Source of the DNA: Stereocaulon alpinum | Lineage: Eukaryota > Ascomycota > Lecanoromycetes > Lecanorales > Stereocaulaceae | Assembly: GCA_018257865.1 (NCBI GenBank) | Contig: JAEUBA010000002.1 | Coordinates: forward strand, 868,001-932,000 | DNA: 64,000 bases | Direction of reading: 5' to 3' | In this document: positions 57,215-64,000 of the stretch, piece by piece | Layout: each line of letters opens with the position of its first letter | Position numbering within the stretch: position 1 is the stretch's first letter | Notes under the pieces: generated by a model | The model's input: only the letters and a program-made list of their open reading frames with translations | Databases searched by the model: none | Told to the model about the DNA's origin: nothing | Program-made: the position numbers and the translations under genes

Positions 57215-57830
57215 GGTGATATTACTCTCTCTTTGTATGTATGATAGTTCTGTAGTGATAAATGAATGGTGAGATGTCTTTAGTAACGAGTGTGTGGTGA
57301 TGAGAATTGACGGCGAGGTTGATCGCGAGGTTGACGCCGAGATTATTGACGCCGAGATACAGAAGGAACGCCTGTGGCAAGTGTCCCTGCCGAGAGAAAG
57401 TATTCACGTCTGAAAGGCACGAATGACTACCGCTCCGGACAATACTCGAGTTAGTTTGCCCAGAGCGTGGTATATCAGGATCGTCAGACGGGAAACATTG
57501 AACAGTCAAATGATTTTGGTCAAAGACCTTGGAAGAACACAGCTTCCATTCGAAGGTAGCCATGTGCTACCTGTTCCGCTGCTAATGCATCGACTATATG
57601 GTACAGACATAGATGTACAGGTGTATCTCGCAATGATCAGATGTTGCCAGGGTATCGTATGCATTCCACGATAGCTAAATCCACCTCCTTTTACCCCCTG
57701 CCATGATAAAAATTACAGCAATCAAGACTGGTGAATACCGATCGCTTCGCTTGTAGACCAGAAAGGACATCATTGTATGTTGCTGACTATCGTATCATCA
57801 TCCCTCTCGCCTTGCAATAAGGCAGTGCAA
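57215..57830. other. Intergenic
   Basis: About 615 bp between two minus-strand genes. A minus-strand frame at 57222-57563 (MATFEWKLCSSKV) has no motif and lies in the upstream region of the previous gene. A short GAGGTTGA/GACGCCGAG-type repetition occurs near 57305-57360. Confidence 0.45.
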
Positions 57831-60194
57831 TTATCGAGTGTACTTTTCCGGGCGCGTTCCCCTGAACCTGCTTGGAGTCCTTCCTGCTTTATACTCGGTT
57901 CTTCCCGATCCAAACTCGCGTCCCGTACTCTCGGATCTTTCGCTCTCTCCTGCCTCCAAATTTTCCAGCCTAATTATGCCCCTACCTCTCTTCTTCTCTA
58001 CTGCCTCTTCCTCGGGAGATATGAAACGATGCACGGTCCTATGATCCATCACTCTCTCCTCATCATCGTACTTGCCCTGCTTATCCGTCTTAGGCCATTG
58101 ATAGCCATAAAGCTTGCTGTGCCTTTCGCATCGTGGACATTCCTTACGAGTTTGGTAGCCATTGGCTTGAACCCAGCACGCATCGCACGTACGACAGTCA
58201 ACCCAACGAGAGAAGGATTCGCCTAGGAGGAGGTGCGTACGGATGTAATCACCTGGTGTACGAACAGATGGAATTTGAAGTTCGATTGTCGCTTGCACTA
58301 TGCGTCTTTTCCGAGGAGTAGCAGGCTTAGGTCTTGGTTTGAAGACCTTGGTCTGATTAGGCATCACTAGGCGCTCGTGTTTGCGTGGACGACCTCGCTT
58401 TCTGTTTTTGCGTCGCTTGATGACTGTTGGAGTCGAGTCGTCGAGGTCGGCGATGGAAGACAAAGACGACAGTGGGGATGAGAGTGACGAGAGAGCACTT
58501 GATAAAGCGCTGCTGTAGGGCGAATACGCTATCCACTGGGGTGATTTCCAGTGCATGAAAGCACTTATATTTCCACTTGGTGTAGTAGCTGGACTCGTGC
58601 TGTCTTTGAAATGCTTGTCGAAGGTAGAGTCTTTATCGCTGAATAAGCTGGAACCCTTGGCACTAGACAAGCTAGACGACTCAAAGCTCTGTTTCCTAGA
58701 GCCGATGGGGGAAGGCAATTGCCTTGCCGTCAGAAACGTCGGCTTGCGGCGTTTCATAGGCAGGAATGAGAACGGGCTGCCAAATCTGAACGGCGCATCT
58801 GAGTCGACCATCATTGGCTCAAATAAGACATTTGAATCGCTATTCGATCGAGCAGTATGGGGTTTGTGGGCCGCCCGCTTCCCTTCCGAACGTAAAGACT
58901 GTGGCCGTTGAATAGTACGGCCAGCGAATGCAGCTCTAATATCAGCAAGCAACTCATCTTCGTCCTGCGTTGTTTTGCCATGGTGTCCAGCCTCCTTCAA
59001 GGATATCTCATGCCGGGGTTGGTCTTCATTTGCTTCAGGAGCAATGACAATATCCTCGATATTAAGGACATTGCGCAGTGGCGATCCACCCTTTGGTGAT
59101 TTGGCTGTGGGAGATTGCAGTAAATCCTCTGAAAGCTCGATAGCAACGGACGATGGGAAATTTTCTACGCTAGGTTTCTGCTTCTTTGGCGGGCTCCCTC
59201 CTCCATCTCCTTCGTCATCAGAATTTAGAGGCGTAAGACTAGACTCAACATCGTAGTCGTATCTGGCCGGCCTGCGTCGTTTGCGTGGCTCTCTCTCGAG
59301 CTCCGAAGACTCAGGAGGGGTGGACATGCCGCTTGACATTAAATTGCCTTCTCCTCCGGGCCAACCATTCCGTCCTTCGGCCTCGCAGCTGCCGCAAAGA
59401 CATTCACAGTTGTCGTCGCCGAAGTAATTGTCTCCGTAGAACACCGTGATCTCTTCGCCGACTTCGATATCTCGGACGGCGACAACTTCCATTCCATCGA
59501 TTCCACGAGTGACTAATTTGGCATTTGCATTGCAATCATGGTTAGCAAATCGTGCTGGTCCTAAGAAGAGTGAAGGTGTCTTCTTTCGACTCGACATAAC
59601 GACGCTAAAATCTCGCCTAGTCAGGTCCAGGTCTTTTTCCTCTTCAGGAGTCATTTTGACCAAGTTACCACAAAGGTATTTGACAGTATCGCCCCTTCTG
59701 ATAGGGCGCCTCGCTGTAGTCGCTGCCTCATGAGTGACGATAGTATATCGATTTGTAGTCGAGACCTCAAAAGGGCAGTCACACATCCAGATATTGATGT
59801 ACTTCCGCATATGCCGCCTGAAATCCTCCTTCTCTCGGTCCGTTCTGAGCTGGTCGTAATACTTGTTGAGGCCGGAAAGCTGAAGTAGTGAGGTCTCGGC
59901 CTTCTGTGGATCTCTTGCGACAATGATATCGCGGAGAAGTATAGCTGTCACCTCCTCTTCGGAGATACCGCGGGTGAGATTGTACTTGGATCGGTTCTTT
60001 CGTATCGTGGTCCAGAAGTACACCTGAGGTGAGAATTAGTGGACGGACACAAAGGAGAGCAGAGGAGTAATCCTACTCACATGATCAACAAGTGCATCTG
60101 TCAATATGTCGTCATATCCAGCCAACTGAGTGAGGGTCAATCGTTCCTTCTTCGGCGGGGTATCCAGCAGCGCATTCTTTCTAGGTCGGCCCAT
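57831..60194 (-). CDS. set9: Histone H4-K20 methyltransferase SET9/KMT5
   Basis: SET9 methylates lysine 20 of histone H4 and acts in chromatin and DNA damage signalling. Two exons (60194-60081, 60023-57831) join in phase for 768 residues. Exon 1 (MGRPRKNALLDTPPKKERLT) ends DALVDH, and exon 2 continues VYFWTTIRKNRSKYNLTRGI. The SET domain includes WMCDCPFEVSTTNRYTIVTH, the catalytic SET motif RFANHDCNANAKLVTRG, EVGEEITVFYGDNYFGDDNC and the post-SET cysteines CECLCGSC. A long disordered region follows. Near the C-terminus a cysteine cluster (VDCRTCDACWVQANGYQT, then CPRCERHSKLYGYQWPKTD) matches the conserved C-terminal zinc motif of fungal SET9. Length and order fit the family. It is divergent from the uL14m gene. 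Confidence 0.96.
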
Positions 60195-60651
60195 CTTGCC
60201 GGAGTATTGAAGTAGATGTAGCAGTGTTCTTTTTTGTCTGACAGAAAACTGACGCAAAGCTGAAGAGAAAGGAGTGAGATGTCAGATTGAGGGGAGCTGG
60301 TGTGGCTGGAGGGGGACCATGGAATAGAGACGGAGTTCAAGACTCAAGGCTTAAAGACTGATGAGGCGCATATGAAAGGCACGGACAAAGGAAACGAACA
60401 CCACCTTTTGTACATTCTGGGAAGGAGCGACAGAGCTGAGAAGATGACAGTTGCACAGCAAGGAGATTTGGAGGAGGAGGCTTCGGGAGGCAAGGCCATT
60501 CGAGGCGGAATTTCGCAGGCGAATTCCACTACCCGGCGATCTCCCGCCGAGCTGCAGTAACAATAGAACTTTCCGTCTATTCACAACCACCCGTTCTATT
60601 GTTACACTTTGAACCCCTGATACCCCTGGCTGTAAGGCCTCAATAGCCAGG
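60195..60651. promoter_or_regulatory. Shared upstream region of set9 and uL14m
   Basis: 457 bp between two divergent starts. Frames in this stretch on either strand lack motif support and probably reflect its G/A-rich composition. No specific regulatory site was identified. Confidence 0.45.
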
Positions 60652-61221
60652 ATGATACAACTGAAGGTATGATATGAAGTCGGACTCTGGTATTGAATCA
60701 ACTATCGCTGAGCAAACATTCCAGACAATGCTTCAATGCGTTGACAACTCTGGAGCTACACTTGTCGAATGTGTAGCGAACCTACGAATGAAAAGACATG
60801 GCGCAATCGGTATGCCATACCCAAGGCATCACCACCTCTAAGAAATATACTGACCTTCCACAAGGCGACCGTATAATAGTCGTCGTACAAAAGCACCGCC
60901 TTTTGGGTGAAGGTGGTCCTGGTGCCACCTCCGCAGCATCAGCAAACAAAGTCAGGCGAGGTGATATCAGACACGCCATTATCGTTCGGACAAAGAAGAA
61001 GTATCAGAGGAAGGATGGTATGGTGGTGAGGTTCGACGACAATGCATGTGCATTGATTGGCAAGAACGGAGAACCGCTGGGAACTAGGATAAATGGTGGG
61101 TTGTCTTTTGATGCAGGTACCCTGTTACCGGCATGCTGATGGTAGACTAGGTGTTGTTGGTGCTGAACTACGGAATAAGCAGCAGTCAAAGATACTGTCG
61201 CTAGCATCAAGGCATGTATAA
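60652..61221 (+). CDS. mrpl38: Mitochondrial large ribosomal subunit protein uL14m
   Basis: uL14m (yeast Mrpl38) sits at the subunit interface of the mitochondrial ribosome. The gene is split into four exons. A five-codon first exon (MIQLK, 60652) is followed by a GTATGA intron. Then comes MLQCVDNSGATLVECVANLR and MKRHGAIG. After a second intron (GTATGC to CCACAAG) the product reads DRIIVVVQKHRLLG, KVRRGDIRHAIIVRTKKKYQ, DGMVVRFDDNACALIGKN and EPLGTRING. A last intron (GTGGGT to GACTAG) leads to VVGAELRNKQQSKILSLASR HV and TAA at 61219-61221. These are the hallmark uL14 elements. The very short first exon makes the true start invisible to simple ORF scans. Confidence 0.94.
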
Positions 61222-61849
61222 TAAAGGTAAACCTATCGAGATCAAAGAAATCCCATCCACACTTCTCGCAGTCAAGCCAACAGTCACGCACTGTTACAAT
61301 TCTCTATTTAGAGATAGCTCTTCCACCACAAGCACCATAACTTATATGCCGCAGTGCTCAAATGATCCATACCGACGCCCAGCCCTCGCTAGTATTTAAA
61401 TGCTGTTTCCTGTTTCCTGTTCGGCAATACCACCACCTGCGGACATTTCGCCAGCTTGAGGCTCCATGCTTCTTCTTTGCAGCTTGTTCTTATGAACGAC
61501 TTTGGTTGATGCTGACATGGCACGAGACATGCTTCGAATATATTCAAGGCTATGCCAATCATAGTCTTTGATTCATGAGACTGTTGCCAAGGTTTTTAAT
61601 TTACACAAGTGAGCACTACTACCCCGTTGATTAACCAGAAGTAATGAAGACCTGTTCGTGACTGAGAGAGTTGATTTTTCCATCCCTGTCTTCAACTCTT
61701 CTCTGTCGGCTGAAAGGAGATGTTCCGCATTGATCATGCTCCACATTGGCTCACCGGGCTATTCCAGTATCCACTCTGCGCAGCGCTGTCCTCTCTCCTG
61801 TTCCCATAAAGCTGGCCGTTGATATTCGCGGTACAAGGCATCACGTTGG
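61222..61849. other. Convergent intergenic region
   Basis: About 630 bp between the uL14m stop and the end of the next minus-strand gene. Only unsupported short frames are present. Confidence 0.5.
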
Positions 61850-62503
61850 TCAGCTTAAGGGAGTCAAGGGCCACCAGTCACGCTCCACATCCTCCCGCAA
61901 TCCATCCCACTTCTCGATCTTCCCCATACCTTCCTCCCATTTCCTTATCCTTTCCCACTCGGGCTCAGGGGACTCCTTTGCCGGACTGGCGGTCAAACCA
62001 ATAGTCCCTGCATCAAACGCCTCGACCAGTGCAGTCGAGTGCCTAGCATCTGGCTCCGTTTGGGGCAAGATCTGAGGATTATCCCACTGGAGGAACGATT
62101 CAGTATGGAAGATCCATGGTGATTGCGACTCCCATCGTTCGCGATAGGTTCTCCATATCTCTTTTTCTTCTTTCTGGAACGTGTCAATGATCTTTATCTG
62201 GGCGGCTAACATTCCTGTTTCTCTGTCTCTCTGTGAGCTCGTGGTGCGGGTGCTAGTGGCTGAGTTCGGTCGAAATTGTAGGCCCTGGACGATGCGGGCG
62301 GATGTTCTGGACTTAATGAGCTGTTCGAGGTATTTGGCGTTGATTGATGCTTGAGCGGAGAAGCATTGGCCGTAGTGACATGCTCGGCAGGGATAAGGGA
62401 GATGGATGGGCGTGAGGTCCGTGGTTAAGTGAGAGACTCTGGTAGTGTAGCTGCAGCCACATATGTGGATGTGGGTGCGGGTCGGTAGGCGTTGAGCGTA
62501 CAT
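61850..62503 (-). CDS. 217-residue unknown protein with a Cys-rich start
   Basis: The frame begins MYAQRLPTRTHIHICGCSYT and soon contains PYPCRACHYGQC. The spacing CxC...CxxC...C suggests a small metal-binding fold. The rest is helical and charged (DTFQKEEKEIWRTYRERWES, EWERIRKWEEGMGKIEKWDG) and ends DWWPLTPLS. The Trp/Glu/Arg-rich C-terminal helix looks constrained. No family is recognised. An upstream minus-strand frame (62870-62570, with YYMTLILALLFTM) could be an earlier exon or an unrelated piece. The 62503 start is the first methionine of the frame, but an intron just before the Cys cluster is possible. Confidence 0.6.
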   Translation of the reverse strand: MYAQRLPTRTHIHICGCSYTTRVSHLTTDLTPIHLPYPCRACHYGQCFSAQASINAKYLEQLIKSRTSARIVQGLQFRPNSATSTRTTSSQRDRETGMLAAQIKIIDTFQKEEKEIWRTYRERWESQSPWIFHTESFLQWDNPQILPQTEPDARHSTALVEAFDAGTIGLTASPAKESPEPEWERIRKWEEGMGKIEKWDGLREDVERDWWPLTPLS

Positions 62504-64000
62504 TGTCGATATGAAAGTCGAGATTTCTTGTATTCATAGTGAAAAGTAGTGCGAGAATGAGGGTCATGTAATAGATAGATTTGTATTTCATGGTTTGCGC
62601 ATTTTGAAAGTTGTGAGTCCTTGACATGAAGGTGGAATTGGAGGCGACCCAACAAGAGACCCACGCCAACGCATTAGGCATTGGGGTGAAACGCAACACT
62701 TGGATCTTAGAATTCGAATTACAAAAGGTGTGGCATCCCACAAATAGGTCTGCAATACCCAAAATACGTGTCGTCGCCTTGGTCAATGTCAGGAAATGCT
62801 TGCATGAAAAATGGAAGAGTACAGCCACGCTAGACATTCCGAGAAGCATGCATACTCTGTACACCATCACCGCAACTACAGGAACGTATCCGTAGTAGAG
62901 TCCTTAACTCCATACTTTCCATAGGCTCGTATAGAAGCGATGACGATAGGAAGAGTGCAGTCATAAGCGACATTGTCCACTTTCAAACCGCAAAGGAAGG
63001 CGCGGACTATGCTGTTCCATGGTTTGTGGCTTCACGGCCTGCACCTTGCCTATATTCAGGTGGCAAGAATGAATATGTAGAAGAGGATATCTGAGTGGGT
63101 ATGAACGAATGCATACTGTGGATACTGTTGGCACATCTGTACACATATTGGATACGCCTTGCAGCAGAGGCTGGTTACGTTCGCGTCAAGAGGGGGGTTC
63201 GGGGAGTGAGTAAGGTTTGCAAGACCTTCTCTCGAACGGTCGAGCCATTTCTTGGGTTCCTATCGTTGTGCTAATTCGGGCTACCCACTGGTCTGGACGG
63301 TTCGGGACGACGGTTCGGGACAACGGTCATTAGAAGGCGTCTATAGCTCAAGCTGGCACAAAGGCAAACCCAGCGGAATGCAACGTTTGCCATCTGCTCA
63401 AGGTTAGCATAAGAAAGAAAATGTTCAGCTCCTGAGCAGCTGCAAGGATAGTTCGTCTTACTTGATGCAGCAGTACAGCAGGAATTGGACAAGCTTACGC
63501 TTGAAGGATTCACTAGTTGAACGAGCAGTTCTTCGCTCGAGGTTAGCATGGACGTTAGGGCTATCCTCATTTGGATGAGTATGAGGGATTGTCAAACGGT
63601 CAGCAAATAGTTCGTCACTGTCAAATATGTATTTTTCACCCGCTCTCAGCTCCGTCGTCATTTCCTGCACCCTTCGTTCCCGCAGAGAGTTCCTGAGTGG
63701 AGTAGTGGCTGCTGAAGAAGTTCAAGGTGTGCGATAGACTTTGTGGCTGCTCCATCAGCAGGAGCAAAGCGCAACGGACAACGAGTATTTAATAACTATC
63801 GACTGTAGCTTTGACCTCCTCTCAGCCCTCGTAAAGCATCTCCTGCAACGGTTATGCTGATTTCTAGCCCTGGAAGGCTTTTCGGAGGCCTATTGGCTTC
63901 TTTCATCTCGAAACACATATAGAACATTTGCCCCCGAGAAACCGCTGCTGTCAGAGCTGCAGAGGGCTGATTGCCACCCCTCTCTTCACCGTTTGTACAC
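62504..64000. other. No confident gene to the right edge
   Basis: About 1.5 kb. Minus-strand frames at 62871-62570 and 63570-63271 have no motif or clear splice partners. The region may hold the promoter and 5' exons of the Cys-rich protein or of a gene beyond the window. Confidence 0.4.

Overview
The window is nuclear DNA of a filamentous ascomycete (Pezizomycotina). The evidence is short GT-AG introns (about 50-100 nt) in most genes, orthologues of fungal housekeeping genes in single copy, a SesB-NACHT-ankyrin NLR, a tyrosine-recombinase-like DUF3435 fragment, and a pseudogene whose lesions match repeat-induced point mutation (RIP: C-to-T and G-to-A changes). I cannot settle the class from sequence alone. 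There is no sign of bacterial operons, CRISPR or organelle DNA. Exon borders below were derived by hand from splice sites and reading phase. They are best supported for the NLR, RPB9, PIN1, SET9, ATP23, PRO1 and uL14m genes.

Layout. 1-9.5 kb is accessory: an edge-truncated ORF, a sparse stretch, an orphan coding fragment, a complete six-exon NLR gene (SesB-type alpha/beta hydrolase, NACHT, ankyrin) at 3429-7568, and a decayed zinc-type alcohol dehydrogenase at 8140-9000. 9.5-20.2 kb is dense core genome: SRP72, ATP23, glutamate 5-kinase (divergent from ATP23), a disordered nuclear-type protein, an IAH1-like SGNH esterase and a leukotriene A4 hydrolase-type M1 peptidase.

20.2-28.8 kb is a gene-poor island. 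It holds decayed coding fragments, a RIP-damaged sirtuin, an intact short-chain dehydrogenase, a P450 cut off before its haem half, a DUF3435 fragment facing it, and a 327-bp MITE flanked by TA.

28.8-64 kb returns mainly to core genes: MCD4 (GPI ethanolamine-phosphate transferase 1), a Csm1/Pcs1 monopolin-type protein divergent from MSP1 (AAA ATPase), a CorA-like transporter-domain protein, a protein kinase, PIN1/ESS1, RPB9, a mitochondrial-type membrane protein, cystathionine beta-lyase, a RING-PHD protein, a saccharopine-dehydrogenase-like reductase, a fast-evolving protein with internal duplications, the H4K20 methyltransferase SET9, mitochondrial ribosomal protein uL14m and a 217-residue unknown. 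The last 1.5 kb shows no supportable gene.

The genes are mostly functionally unrelated neighbours. The clearest recurring arrangement is the divergent pair sharing a promoter of about 0.2-0.5 kb (ATP23/PRO1, monopolin/MSP1, PIN1/RPB9, SET9/uL14m). The most unusual content is the 20-28.8 kb island and the NLR.
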